Below, piece after piece: positions 8,662 to 17,412 of a stretch of DNA of 64,000 bases (position 1 is its first letter; every line of letters begins with the position of its first letter). The translations under genes and the position numbers were made by a program. The notes beneath the pieces are model-generated. The model was not told the DNA's origin. It worked only from the letters and a program-made list of their open reading frames with translations, and did no database searches. This DNA is from Lysinibacillus piscis (GTDB lineage Bacteria; Bacillota; Bacilli; Bacillales_A; Planococcaceae), in the NCBI RefSeq assembly GCF_026012395.1, contig NZ_BRZA01000006.1:42339-106338 (forward strand). Reading direction: 5' to 3'.

Positions 8662-9282
8662 CTACTGATTAATATAGAGATTAAAAATATGTGTGAAATC
8701 TTCTTTCTTATATTGTTGCTTATGGTCAACTAACCAATCATTCGTAAAACGTGTAATTTCCTTAAATGATGAGGCTGGTGTAATTGTGTCATTGCCAATA
8801 CGTCCTAAAGAGGTTGCCGCAATGGACAAACTTCTTTCAGCCATTTCTAGCTTATAGGCATTATGCGTTTGCTCATAGCTAATCGCATGTAGTGCCTTAT
8901 ATAAATCTTTAATTTCATCTAAGAAACGTTTGTGGATATCGATAGACAATGCCACATTGCCAATTGTAAACTTAATTTCGACATCAAGGTCAATTGTTCC
9001 TGCCGTTTCCAAAAATACGTCACTAATGGAATATAAAGAATAGTCATAGCGGCGTAGTAAGCGTTTCTTGCTCATCGCACTTTCTCCATCCACATGAATA
9101 ATGGCACGATTTGTAAAGCAATACTCATCTGCTTTTGTTTTAATTAAAAAATAAATTTTTTCATCAATTTCGTGGAGAATAAAATCATCGGCATCGGTTT
9201 TGTCATAATCCTCTGGTGAAATCACAACCCCAATATCTGACAAGCCAAACGCTTCTGCTGCTATTTTTTTAAACATCTTCAT
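8662..9282 (-). CDS. yvbH: YvbH-like bacterial PH-domain protein
   Basis: 206 residues that match my recollection of Bacillus subtilis YvbH along most of the length. Recognisable segments are MFKKIAAEAFGLSDIG, DADDFILHE, IYFLIKTKADEYCFTNRA and ETAGTIDLDVEIKF. The N-terminal ~120 residues form a bacterial pleckstrin-homology fold; the C-terminal part is a helical YvbH-type domain. No signal peptide or membrane helix is seen, so it is cytosolic. The molecular role is not known in any organism to my knowledge. It may be co-transcribed with the acetamidase-like gene 53 bases downstream, subject to the hairpin between them. Confidence 0.8.
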   Translation of the reverse strand: MKMFKKIAAEAFGLSDIGVVISPEDYDKTDADDFILHEIDEKIYFLIKTKADEYCFTNRAIIHVDGESAMSKKRLLRRYDYSLYSISDVFLETAGTIDLDVEIKFTIGNVALSIDIHKRFLDEIKDLYKALHAISYEQTHNAYKLEMAERSLSIAATSLGRIGNDTITPASSFKEITRFTNDWLVDHKQQYKKEDFTHIFNLYINQ

Positions 9283-9372
9283 TCCTCCTTGAATAGGTTA
9301 TACTCTTTGTACGCCTTTTAGGGCATAATGGTTTCAAAGCTTTTAAAATTTTAAATAAGGACGTGTCATGCA

Positions 9373-10077
9373 ATGGAACCAACTATTTTAATTGTAGATG
9401 ATGAGGCAGATTTAGCCAATCTATTAAAAATATCTTTACAGCGAGAAGGCTATCACCATATATACACGGCTGGCTCTATTGAAGAGGCATGGACAAGCTT
9501 TCAACAGGTATCCCCTGATATCGTGTTACTGGATGTAATGCTACCAGATGGTGAAGGCTACGATTTATGTAGGCGTATTCGAGAAACTTCACATATACCT
9601 GTGCTCTTTATGTCAGCTAAAAATGAGGAAATTGATAAGATTTTGGGACTTGCTATTGGCGGTGATGATTATATTACAAAGCCTTTTAGCCCAAAAGAAG
9701 TAGCTTATCGTGTCAAAGCACAATTACGTCGAGCTGGCTACCTAGCGCAAGAAACACCCTCGTTCATTCAAGTAGGCCCTTTCCAGATAAATAGCGATGC
9801 AACAGAGGTACAGAAGGATGATGTACTGTTAGAATTAACGGCGAAGGAAGTTGGCTTGATGGCTTGTTTCATGCACAATCCCAATCGCATATTAAGCAAA
9901 GAAACATTGTTTGAGCGTGTTTGGGGTGAGGGTTTTTTCGGCTCTGATAATACGGTGATGGTACATATTCGACGTCTGCGAGAAAAAGTAGAAACTAATC
10001 CGTCAAAGCCTGTTTATATTACAACCGTTAAAGGGCTTGGCTATAAATTTGTTGTACCAAAAGAGGCTTCCAAATGA
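9373..10077 (+). CDS. OmpR/PhoB-family response regulator
   Basis: 234 residues. The receiver domain carries the acidic pair Asp9/Asp10, phospho-acceptor Asp54 (IVLLDVMLPDGEG) and Lys103 (YITKPFSPKE); a Ser (Ser81) replaces the usual Thr of the switch region. A C-terminal winged-helix DNA-binding domain ends in VHIRRLREKVETNPSKP and YITTVKGLGYKF. The stop overlaps the start of the sensor kinase gene by four bases (ATGA), so the two are translationally coupled. The regulon is not evident; the small membrane protein after the kinase is a candidate target or accessory part. Confidence 0.92.
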   Translation: MEPTILIVDDEADLANLLKISLQREGYHHIYTAGSIEEAWTSFQQVSPDIVLLDVMLPDGEGYDLCRRIRETSHIPVLFMSAKNEEIDKILGLAIGGDDYITKPFSPKEVAYRVKAQLRRAGYLAQETPSFIQVGPFQINSDATEVQKDDVLLELTAKEVGLMACFMHNPNRILSKETLFERVWGEGFFGSDNTVMVHIRRLREKVETNPSKPVYITTVKGLGYKFVVPKEASK

Positions 10078-11438
10078 AATGGAAGCTCACTGCACGTTTT
10101 TTATTCTCTGTCCTAGCGATTGTAGTCATTGTGATTTTTGTTAATACAGCTATTTTCATCGCACTATTACTCAATCAACAAATGAGTAACTATGAAGACG
10201 CATGGATGAATAATGACGAAGATTTTGTGCGCACATTTCAACGTTATATTGAAATAAAGGATGGACTACCTTTTGTTTATGAAGAGGGTTTACAGCTTTT
10301 ACATGGACGCAATGCTTGGATTCAGCTTTTGAGCCCCAATGGCGATGTACTTGATTCATATTTCACGCCAAGCAATGCTCCTTCACATTATGCACCTATT
10401 GACTTAGTTCAGGTGTATAAATATAAAGAATTCGGTGGGGACACAACTGTCTATATAGGGGCGAAGGACAATATTAGCTATTTAATTGGCATTGAAGGAA
10501 GTAATGTTTCAAGAATGATTATGCATATTTCGGGTGCATCTGTACTACAGTGGATTGGGAAATTAGGGCTTTTTATTATCATCGCTGACTTGCTCGTAGC
10601 TACGCTTGTTGGCTGGCTTTTTGGTCGTACACTCACAAAGCCTCTATATGCACTGATTGAACGCATTCAACATTTAAAAAGCCATAAACCTGTACCAAAT
10701 GATGTTCAACGTGGTGTCTATCAGCCTGTTTTTGAACAATTAAACGATGTATCCCGTGAACTGTCGCAATTAGAGCAATTACGTGATGAGTGGATTAGCA
10801 ATGTATCTCATGATATGAAAACGCCACTCGCTTCCATTCGTGGCTATGCTGAGCTATTAAATGACGGCTCTGAACATGCCGAGTATGCACAAATTATTGA
10901 AAAGCAATCCTTGCATATGCAAGAATTACTAGACGACTTGAATTTAACAATGCGTTTAAAGCATGGTAAACTCCCTCTTGCATTGGAAGAAGTCAATATT
11001 GTTCCATTTTTAAGGGAAATTGTGATTGACGTACTGAATACACCACAATTTGAACAGGCTACGATTGAGTTTGATGCCTCTACAAATAAGGTGATACAAT
11101 CCATAGATATTCATTTTATGCGACGTGCCATCCTTAATTTTATCCACAATGCGTTATTGCATAATGAGGCTGATGTAACGGTGCGTATTCATGTAGATGA
11201 TACGACAATTACCATCACAGATAATGGTAAAGGGATTGCAGCCGAGGATCTTGAGCATATTTTTGAGCGCTATTACCGTGGGACAAATACAGAGCAAACT
11301 ATTGGCACGGGGCTAGGAACAGCGATTGCACGAGATATTATTCAGGCACATGGCGGTACGGTAAGCATTAGCTCTGAGATACAAAAAGGCACAACAGTAT
11401 CGATACAGTTTAAACGTCATTATGAAAAAAGGGGATGA
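10074..11438 (+). CDS. Sensor histidine kinase, partner of the upstream regulator
   Basis: 454 residues: transmembrane helix at about 12-34, an extracellular sensor loop of some 120 residues, a second helix at about 160-183, a HAMP-like linker, a HisKA domain with the phospho-acceptor His246 (SNVSHDMKTPLASIRGY), and an HATPase domain with ITDNGKGIAAEDL and GTGLGTAIARDI. The large external loop separates it from the Bce/Yxd-type kinases, which have almost none, so it is unlikely to serve the Yxd-like transporter at 12.8-15.5 kb. The signal is unknown. Confidence 0.92.
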   Translation: MKWKLTARFLFSVLAIVVIVIFVNTAIFIALLLNQQMSNYEDAWMNNDEDFVRTFQRYIEIKDGLPFVYEEGLQLLHGRNAWIQLLSPNGDVLDSYFTPSNAPSHYAPIDLVQVYKYKEFGGDTTVYIGAKDNISYLIGIEGSNVSRMIMHISGASVLQWIGKLGLFIIIADLLVATLVGWLFGRTLTKPLYALIERIQHLKSHKPVPNDVQRGVYQPVFEQLNDVSRELSQLEQLRDEWISNVSHDMKTPLASIRGYAELLNDGSEHAEYAQIIEKQSLHMQELLDDLNLTMRLKHGKLPLALEEVNIVPFLREIVIDVLNTPQFEQATIEFDASTNKVIQSIDIHFMRRAILNFIHNALLHNEADVTVRIHVDDTTITITDNGKGIAAEDLEHIFERYYRGTNTEQTIGTGLGTAIARDIIQAHGGTVSISSEIQKGTTVSIQFKRHYEKRG

Positions 11439-11444
11439 ATCTGT

Positions 11445-11621
11445 ATGAAACTTTACTTAATCTTGATGTCCCTCGGTTCTATTCTAGTGCTAGCAATTCG
11501 GGTAGTGACAGATTATCAAAATAATAGCAATCCGTTTCACGAACCGCTCTTAGCCCTTAATTATGTAATTCTTATTTTTTGGATTATCTTTTTTCCTATT
11601 ATGTATTTTAAAAAATGCTGA
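11445..11621 (+). CDS. 58-residue two-helix membrane protein after the two-component system
   Basis: Open frame MKLYLILMSLGSIL... to FPIMYFKKC, starting seven bases after the kinase stop, with GGGG ten bases before its ATG. Two hydrophobic segments (about residues 3-20 and 36-54) flank a short polar loop (DYQNNSNPFHEP). The position and spacing indicate the same operon as the response regulator and kinase. Small membrane proteins in such places often tune the kinase (known for several systems); that role is only inferred here. I do not recognise a family. Confidence 0.65.
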   Translation: MKLYLILMSLGSILVLAIRVVTDYQNNSNPFHEPLLALNYVILIFWIIFFPIMYFKKC

Positions 11622-11717
11622 TTGGATTGCATTCTAGTTATGCCTGATCTTTTTTAATAAAAAATTTTTAAGTCATTTCTCATCCGCTTCAACACTTTTT
11701 TCTCATTAAAAGATAAA

Positions 11718-11763
11718 TACCCTATACGATAGTCTTTTTTCAAAGTTTATATCGTATAGGGTA
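11718..11763. repeat. Perfect 14-bp inverted repeat
   Basis: TACCCTATACGATA (11718-11731) and TATCGTATAGGGTA (11750-11763) are separated by 18 bases that include a T6 run. It lies after the two-component operon and before the minus-strand ORFs at 11.8-12.4 kb and could act as a terminator for both. Confidence 0.6.
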
Positions 11764-11797
11764 CATTTTATAAATCACGTCCACGAAGTGGTTTTTA

Positions 11798-11983
11798 TTA
11801 CTTATATTTCTTTGCTAAATGCTTATAAGCATAATACAAAATTATGAAAAAAAGTATTCTGTAAATAAATTTATATAATAAGAAAAAGGTTTTATGTTCA
11901 TCAGTTAGAACATAAAGAATAAATCCACTAAAAAGATAAAGAAATATAATTGAAATTAGTTTTAATTTTTCGCTCAATTTCAA
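11798..11983 (-). CDS. Doubtful small membrane protein (61 residues)
   Basis: Hydrophobic ORF with two likely membrane helices (ISIIFLYLFSGFILYVL and IYRILFFIILYYAYK) and a basic end. It has only a TTG start, which overlaps the stop of the upstream ORF as TTGA; a weak GGTG lies before it. It may be a coupled small membrane protein or an AT-rich artefact. No family recognised. Confidence 0.35.
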   Translation of the reverse strand: MKLSEKLKLISIIFLYLFSGFILYVLTDEHKTFFLLYKFIYRILFFIILYYAYKHLAKKYK

Positions 11984-12360
11984 TCACCACACAACATCAA
12001 AATAACCATTATTTGGTTTTTATCTTTAGAATCAAGATAAGAAGCTATTTTTCCCGAAGAATCAAGCACATAAGTTAAATAATTAGCAATAAATAGTATA
12101 TACCGAATCCGGTGGAATATTAGAGATATCGATGCTTTCAATGTTTTTCTAATACCATACTCCATTTCATTGCGTTCGGCGATATTATCAACCTTCATTG
12201 TATGCCGATAAAGAGCAATCGTCAATGAATTCCTATTAGTATGTAATGAATCCGTTCCGTTTATTTTAACTGTTGTAAACTGCATTGTTTTGCACGATTT
12301 TTTGATACGACAAAACCAATTTTGCATTTTTTGCATGAAATTTTGGTACTGCAAAACCAC
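11980..12360 (-). CDS. Doubtful ORF, possibly a gene remnant (126 residues at most)
   Basis: The frame is open for 126 residues but the first third comes from a stretch with many TTTTGC/TGCAAAA motifs and is unlikely to be protein. The later part (MEYGIRKTLKASISLIFHR, then a hydrophobic segment IRYILFIANYLTYVL and a charged tail) could be a real short protein from an internal ATG near 12165. No convincing ribosome-binding site is seen at either start. It may be the decayed remnant of a mobile or accessory gene. Nothing in it is recognisable. Confidence 0.25.
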   Translation of the reverse strand: MVLQYQNFMQKMQNWFCRIKKSCKTMQFTTVKINGTDSLHTNRNSLTIALYRHTMKVDNIAERNEMEYGIRKTLKASISLIFHRIRYILFIANYLTYVLDSSGKIASYLDSKDKNQIMVILMLCGD

Positions 12361-12439
12361 ATTTTATTCTTACTGTTGCAAATTCACATCTTTCTGAAAT
12401 GAAACAATTGTTGTATCAATGCTTTTTCACATATTCGAA

Positions 12440-12471
12440 AAGGGCGATGGAGAACATTTCTCCTCGCCCTT
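12440..12471 (-). terminator. Terminator of the Yxd-like transporter operon
   Basis: AAGGGCGA(T)GGAGA and TTCTCCTCGCCCTT form a long stem right after the yxeA-like stop; a T4 run follows on the minus strand. Confidence 0.7.
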
Positions 12472-12476
12472 ACCCT

Positions 12477-12839
12477 TCAGGATTTCATTTGTTGTTGTAC
12501 TTTATTAGGCAACTCATCAAATTGCACTTCATCATATGATGTAACCTCTGTGCCATTTTTCACATATAGCTTCAAATAGGCATCCTGACGCAAGTTTTTC
12601 TGTGCGGAAAACGTTAGCGCTTTTTCCTCAGCATTTTCATTGTATGCCTCTAGTTCATACCAGTATGTCTTAAAAATCTCACCATTGTCTGCTTTATCTT
12701 CCTTTACTTTCCCATCTGCTGTAATTTGCACATAATATGCATCCTTATTTAAACGGTTAAAGTCCACAGTCATCAACACCACAAGCCCTGCGACAAGCAC
12801 TACTAATAATGCACCAATTCCTATGAATACTTTTTTCAT
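12477..12839 (-). CDS. yxeA: YxeA family protein
   Basis: 120 residues with an N-terminal hydrophobic signal/anchor (VFIGIGALLVVLVAGLVVL) and an exported domain (DAYYVQITADGKVKED, TYWYELEAYNE) typical of the YxeA/DUF1093 family. In B. subtilis yxeA follows the transporter genes yxdL and yxdM. The same order occurs here: its ATG overlaps the stop of the permease gene (ATGA at 12836-12839). It is last in the operon before the terminator. Its function is unknown; it is presumed to assist the transporter or the envelope response. Confidence 0.82.
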   Translation of the reverse strand: MKKVFIGIGALLVVLVAGLVVLMTVDFNRLNKDAYYVQITADGKVKEDKADNGEIFKTYWYELEAYNENAEEKALTFSAQKNLRQDAYLKLYVKNGTEVTSYDEVQFDELPNKVQQQMKS

Positions 12840-14698
12840 GATTTCGTCTCCTGTCTAACAATTTTATAAAATGAACGCACTGTTACTACATAATAAATTG
12901 CATAAATAGCTGAATAGATAAGCATCCAAATAATTACAGGTTTCGTAATATTCATATTTAGAAGCTGTGACAAGGCAATGAGTGCAAATGTACTATGCAC
13001 AATCCCGATAAGTAGTGGCGCGCTGAAAATAACCGCTACTTGCCCTGCTACTGTTTTCAATATTTGCTTACTATTCACACCAATTTTATTTAAAATAGCA
13101 TATTTGGCTTGATCTTCTTCCGCTTCTGTTAATACTTTGAAATAAATAATACTGCCTGTTGCAGCTAAAAAGACTAGCCCTAAAAAGCTACCAACGAATA
13201 GTAATGAGCCAACCATCGCTAAGCTTTCTTCATAGCTTTGTGGCACACTGGAAAAGCTGTCCTGTTGTTCCGATGATAACTGTTGATAAATTTCCTTTGA
13301 AACAGCCTTTTGCTTCAAGTCATCGTTCAAACCAACCACCTGCATTGTGACAGCCTCTGCATCTGTCGTAGCAAATTCATCATCATTGACCACTAATACC
13401 GTACCTGCTGGCTGAAAGTTTAGCACGCTGTCTGTATACATTTTATCTACATGGAAAGCATCACCATTTGCTAATTTGAAATTTTCTCCTGTGAAATCAT
13501 GTGAGAAACGTTCATCATAAGTAGCATCTAATACAATTGCTGAGCCTTCTGCAACATGAAGTTGTTCATCCTTGCCCTGCCACTTTGCTAGACGATTATA
13601 ATCCGATTCCTTTAAAAGCGTATATTCAAAAAAGGCATGCTCATTATCTACACGTAAATTTTTTACTGCCAATGACTCGTTATATAAAACGTCTACCTGC
13701 GAAAATGACACCGCTTCGCCCTTCCACATAAAGGTATTTGGTAGCATTTGACGCACTGTTGTCTCAGCATTATAGTACACACCAAAGACACCACCACCTG
13801 CTGTAATCGTTGTAGCACTTAAAATTGCAATGATGGATAGTGATTTTGCATTGGCACGAATACGGTACAATAATTGCGATACACCGATTAAATTCAAACC
13901 CTTCCATGACCAAGCCGTTGCTTTTTTCAATGTGGTTAACACAAACACACTAACACTATGAAATAATAAATATGTCCCTGCAATTGTCATAGCTATTACA
14001 ACTAGCGGTGTGCCTAATGCTGTGAAAAAGCGCCAAATATTGCTTGTAAATATATCTGCTGCAGATGTATAGTAGCCAAACGCTAATAACGCCACCCCAA
14101 AAATGACAGATACAATCGAAGCTCTTGGAATTTGCTCACCTTGCTTTTCTGCATGGAATAGATCAATCAATTTAAATTGATAAATCACACGATAGCCCTG
14201 TAAAGATGTGAGTAAAAAAAGTACAGCAAAAATGCCTGCCGTATTCATAAGCGCCTGCATCGAAAATGTTAGCTGTGTAACGACTTCATTGCCCATTAAG
14301 CGTACTAAAATCATGAATAATCCTTGTGACACAAAGAAGCCCAAGCCAATCCCTAGCCCAAGAGAGAGTAGCCCAATCACGATATTTTCAAAAAACAACA
14401 TAAAGCCAATTTTTTGTTTACGCACACCCAGTAACGAATACAGCGCCACTTCCTTTTTACGCTTCTTCATAAAAAATGAATTGGAATATGCCATAAAAAT
14501 AACGATAAAAAATAATAGCACTACAGATGACCCGCTCATTAAGCCTTGAATTTGCTTTGAAGAGCCCTGTGTATCACTATATTTTAATGTTACAAAGGTA
14601 AAGTAAATCACGATACTAAAGACCATCGAGGCAATATATAAAAAATAATTCGATAAATTGCGTTGAATATTTTTACGTGCCAGACTAAATAACGTCAT
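12836..14698 (-). CDS. BceB/YxdM-type ABC transporter permease
   Basis: About 620 residues with the FtsX-like layout of BceB-type permeases: four N-terminal helices, a further group of helices, a large extracellular domain of roughly 200 residues (about 310-510), and final helices. MFSIVIYFTFVTLKYSD and MKKRKKEVALYSLLGVRKQ are family-typical. Such permeases remove or shield antimicrobial peptides that bind cell-wall precursors (established). ATG at 14698 has GGGGGTGG upstream; the longer frame from GTG 14707 overlaps that site. It overlaps the ATPase gene by 14 bases. No Bce-type kinase gene is adjacent. Confidence 0.88.
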   Translation of the reverse strand: MTLFSLARKNIQRNLSNYFLYIASMVFSIVIYFTFVTLKYSDTQGSSKQIQGLMSGSSVVLLFFIVIFMAYSNSFFMKKRKKEVALYSLLGVRKQKIGFMLFFENIVIGLLSLGLGIGLGFFVSQGLFMILVRLMGNEVVTQLTFSMQALMNTAGIFAVLFLLTSLQGYRVIYQFKLIDLFHAEKQGEQIPRASIVSVIFGVALLAFGYYTSAADIFTSNIWRFFTALGTPLVVIAMTIAGTYLLFHSVSVFVLTTLKKATAWSWKGLNLIGVSQLLYRIRANAKSLSIIAILSATTITAGGGVFGVYYNAETTVRQMLPNTFMWKGEAVSFSQVDVLYNESLAVKNLRVDNEHAFFEYTLLKESDYNRLAKWQGKDEQLHVAEGSAIVLDATYDERFSHDFTGENFKLANGDAFHVDKMYTDSVLNFQPAGTVLVVNDDEFATTDAEAVTMQVVGLNDDLKQKAVSKEIYQQLSSEQQDSFSSVPQSYEESLAMVGSLLFVGSFLGLVFLAATGSIIYFKVLTEAEEDQAKYAILNKIGVNSKQILKTVAGQVAVIFSAPLLIGIVHSTFALIALSQLLNMNITKPVIIWMLIYSAIYAIYYVVTVRSFYKIVRQETKS

Positions 14699-15452
14699 TG
14701 ACACCACCCCCGATGCTCGCTAACACTTGCAAAATTTCTTGAAAGAATTGCTTACGTGTTTGCATGCCACGATGAATTTCCTGTGAAAGCTGTCCATCTT
14801 GAATAAATAAAATGCGCTGACAGAAGCTCGCTGCAAAAGCATCATGTGTCACCATCATAATTGTGGCAGCCTGTGATTGATTTAAGTCACTTAAGCTTTC
14901 CAATAAATCAGTGGCTGACTTAGAATCCAGCGCCCCTGTTGGCTCATCAGCAAAAATCAGCTTCGGCTCTGTTACTAATGCACGGGATGAGGCTGTACGC
15001 TGCTTTTGCCCACCCGATATTTGGTAAGGATACTTATCAAGTAAATCACTAATACCGAAAAGCTGCGCAATATGATTTACCTTTTTATGAATATCCTTCG
15101 CAGGCACTTTGGCAATCGCCAATGGCAACACAATGTTCTCTCTCACAGTTAAAGAATCGAGTAAATTATAATCTTGGAAAATAAATCCTAAATTATCACG
15201 ACGAAAATCTGCTAGCTCAGCATCCTTCATATGCGTTAAATTAACATCACCAATCGTAATACCACCAGTCGTTGGTGTATCAATGGTTGCTAGCACATTC
15301 AGTAATGTAGATTTTCCTGCACCTGAAGGCCCCATCACCCCAACAAATTCTCCCTTTTCTACTGTAAATGTTATATTTGATAGCGCTGTAAATGTATTCG
15401 CGCCTTTGCCATATGTTTTTCCTACATTTTGTACTTGTAATAACGACGTCAT
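14685..15452 (-). CDS. ABC transporter ATPase, BceA/YxdL type
   Basis: 255 residues of the MacB/LolD-like class that serves BceAB-type transporters. Walker A is GPSGAGKST, the signature is ISGGQKQR, and Walker B with the catalytic Glu is [13 protein letters not shown]; the switch His is in MVTHD. The signature is followed by TASSRALV where VAIARAL is usual, a small deviation. It is first in the operon ATPase-permease-YxeA. A palindrome (GTAAGCTTAC) lies about 60 bases upstream of the start and could bind a regulator. Confidence 0.9.
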   Translation of the reverse strand: MTSLLQVQNVGKTYGKGANTFTALSNITFTVEKGEFVGVMGPSGAGKSTLLNVLATIDTPTTGGITIGDVNLTHMKDAELADFRRDNLGFIFQDYNLLDSLTVRENIVLPLAIAKVPAKDIHKKVNHIAQLFGISDLLDKYPYQISGGQKQRTASSRALVTEPKLIFADEPTGALDSKSATDLLESLSDLNQSQAATIMMVTHDAFAASFCQRILFIQDGQLSQEIHRGMQTRKQFFQEILQVLASIGGGVNDVI

Positions 15453-15513
15453 AAACGCTCACCTCTTCTTTCTTGACCTCAGTATACCCCCCCAAACTTA
15501 CAGTAAAATTGTC

Positions 15514-15523
15514 GTAAGCTTAC
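15514..15523. promoter_or_regulatory. Possible operator of the Yxd-like operon
   Basis: Perfect 10-bp palindrome GTAAGCTTAC in the leader of the ATPase gene, surrounded by further TTAC/GTAA half sites (TTACAG at about 15499, CCTTACG at about 15530). BceR/YxdJ-type sites are also built from TTACA/TGTAA halves (established), but spacing here is not the exact published one. Confidence 0.3.
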
Positions 15524-15550
15524 AACAACCTTACGTTTATCTACAAACGC

Positions 15551-15589
15551 AAAAAAAAAAGACCCACACGCTATACTGTGTGTGAATCC
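15551..15589 (-). terminator. Terminator overlapping the end of the glutathione peroxidase gene
   Basis: A hairpin built from CACACAG and CGTGTG arms includes the gene's last codons and its TAG stop. Ten T follow on the minus strand (15551-15560). Confidence 0.75.
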
Positions 15590-16059
15590 TTTAACACGTT
15601 TTGAATATCCTCTTCAAACTTACTTGGCTTATCTGCTGAGCCATAACGCTCTACAACATCTCCTTCACGATTCACTAAAAACTTCGTGAAATTCCATTTA
15701 ACACCATTGCCGAGAAAGCCCTTTGCCTGTGACGTCACATGACGAAATACAGGATGTGCCTCTTTGCCATTCACCAGTACCAAATCATGCATGGGGAATG
15801 TCACACCATAGGTTAAACGACATTCAGATGCCGCTTCCTCAGCAGTCGCCAGCTCCTGCTTAAATTGATTGGACGGGAAGCCTAATACAACAAGGCCCTC
15901 ATCCTTATATTTGCGATATAGTGCCTCTAGCTCCTCAAACTGTGGTGTAAAGCCACATTTAGAGGCTGTATTCACAATAAGCATCGCCTTGCCTTTATAG
16001 CGTTCTAAGCTATAAATTGTCCCATCCTCTAATGTCACTTCAATATCATAAATGCTCAT
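15571..16059 (-). CDS. Glutathione peroxidase family protein (Cys type, thioredoxin-dependent class)
   Basis: 162 residues, the usual bacterial length. The peroxidatic Cys35 is in NTASKCGFTPQ; the partner Gln is in FPSNQF and the Trp/Asn pair in VKWNFTKFLV. A Cys replaces selenocysteine, and bacterial Gpx of this type usually use thioredoxin rather than glutathione (established for homologues). It would reduce organic or hydrogen peroxides in the cytosol. The frame reaches back to 16110, but the ATG at 16059 has GGGAG at correct spacing and gives the family N-terminus MSIYDIEVTL. The gene follows CoA-disulfide reductase almost directly, which suggests a joint role in thiol redox defence. Confidence 0.9.
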   Translation of the reverse strand: MSIYDIEVTLEDGTIYSLERYKGKAMLIVNTASKCGFTPQFEELEALYRKYKDEGLVVLGFPSNQFKQELATAEEAASECRLTYGVTFPMHDLVLVNGKEAHPVFRHVTSQAKGFLGNGVKWNFTKFLVNREGDVVERYGSADKPSKFEEDIQNVLKDSHTV

Positions 16060-16064
16060 ACCAC

Positions 16065-17399
16065 TTACTCCCTTCCATTGATTCTTGCTAGTTGCTGCAA
16101 TGGGTCCCATACACCATTAAACGGTGGCGCATAAGCTAAGTCCAAATCAAGCAAATCAGGCAAGGTCATTTTATTGTGCAAAGCTGTCGCAAAGACATCG
16201 ATGCGCTTATCGACACCTGCTGGTCCTACAATTTGCGCGCCAAGTAGCTGTTGATCTCTTTTACGCACAATGACTTTCATATAAATTCGTTTCGCTCCTG
16301 GATAATAGCCTGCAATATGACGAGCCGACAATTTGAACGCCTCATAATCAATGCCAATTTCCTGTGCCTTACGCTCATTTATACCTGTCGAGGCAATCGT
16401 TAAATTAAAAAATTTAAAAATCGATGTCCCAACAATGCCACGAAACGGTGCAAACTTCCCTGCCATATTCAGTCCTGCTAAGCGCCCCTGCTTGTTGGCT
16501 GTCGTGCCAAGTGGCATATAGTCTAAACGCTCTGTTACCAAATGGTAGTGTGTTGCACAATCTCCTGCTGCATAAATATTATCAACCGATGTGCCTAAGT
16601 AGCGATTAACTAGCACCGCTCCATTTTTTGCTAAAGCAACACCCGTACCTGCCAAAAATTGCGTATTTGGCTTGATGCCCACAGCCATAATCACCAAATC
16701 TGTTGCAAATACGCCTTGATCTGTAACAACACGCTCCACTCGCTTGTGCCCCTCAAATGCCTGTAAATTAGCATTCAACACAAGCTCCACACCTTGCAGT
16801 TTCGCTTCCTCATGGATGTGCTGTGTAAGCTCCTCATCCAATGTTTTTGCAACATGGCTACTACGTTGAATTAATCTGACTTTTTTGCCACAAGCGTGAA
16901 TGGTTTCTGCCATTTCCAAACCGATATATCCACCACCGATAATCGTCACTTGCTCAATAGTAGCTGTTAAATCAGCTAATAAATCCTCTAGCTGCGGAAT
17001 CGTTTTTATGGTATGTATTCCTGCTAAATCTGTCCCTTTTTCTACAGGTATTATTGGGCTTGCCCCTGTGGCGATTAACAGCTTATCATAAGCCACTTCA
17101 AACGGCTCACCAGATGCCTGCATACCAAAAACAAGTTGTCTTTCTACATCAATACCTGCTACCTCATGCCCAACACGTGCATCAATACCGTATTTGTCAC
17201 GAAATGTTGCCACATCTCTTGCAATCAAACGCTTAGTGGAGGAAATGCGTCCATCCACCACATAAGGCAAGCCACATTGTCCATATGAATAAATAAATCC
17301 TTGTTCTAAAGAGGTAATTTCTGCATGTGGTACATTGCGCTGTATTTCCATAGCCGCTGACATCCCAGCAGCATCTCCCCCGATAATGACATATTTCAT
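16065..17399 (-). CDS. CoA-disulfide reductase (FAD-dependent)
   Basis: 444 residues, a pyridine nucleotide-disulfide oxidoreductase with a single active-site Cys42 in YGQCGLPYVV, as in CoA-disulfide reductases and NADH oxidases rather than the CxxxxC type. FAD-binding GGDAAGMSAA lies at the N-terminus, the NAD(P)H-binding GGGYIGLEMAE is at about residues 157-167, and the second FAD motif is NIYAAGDCA. The C-terminal dimerisation domain ends with YAPPFNGVWDPLQQ. Bacilli lack glutathione, so this enzyme likely keeps CoA reduced. GGGGAGATGG precedes the ATG. The gpx gene begins after six bases. Confidence 0.88.
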   Translation of the reverse strand: MKYVIIGGDAAGMSAAMEIQRNVPHAEITSLEQGFIYSYGQCGLPYVVDGRISSTKRLIARDVATFRDKYGIDARVGHEVAGIDVERQLVFGMQASGEPFEVAYDKLLIATGASPIIPVEKGTDLAGIHTIKTIPQLEDLLADLTATIEQVTIIGGGYIGLEMAETIHACGKKVRLIQRSSHVAKTLDEELTQHIHEEAKLQGVELVLNANLQAFEGHKRVERVVTDQGVFATDLVIMAVGIKPNTQFLAGTGVALAKNGAVLVNRYLGTSVDNIYAAGDCATHYHLVTERLDYMPLGTTANKQGRLAGLNMAGKFAPFRGIVGTSIFKFFNLTIASTGINERKAQEIGIDYEAFKLSARHIAGYYPGAKRIYMKVIVRKRDQQLLGAQIVGPAGVDKRIDVFATALHNKMTLPDLLDLDLAYAPPFNGVWDPLQQLARINGRE

Positions 17400-17412
17400 T
17401 GAACCATCTCCC

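Noticed and set aside
9373..11438. Two-component system as partner of the Yxd-like transporter
   Set aside because: The kinase has a large extracellular domain, unlike BceS/YxdK types, and the genes are on the other strand and separated by the ORFs at 11.4-12.4 kb.
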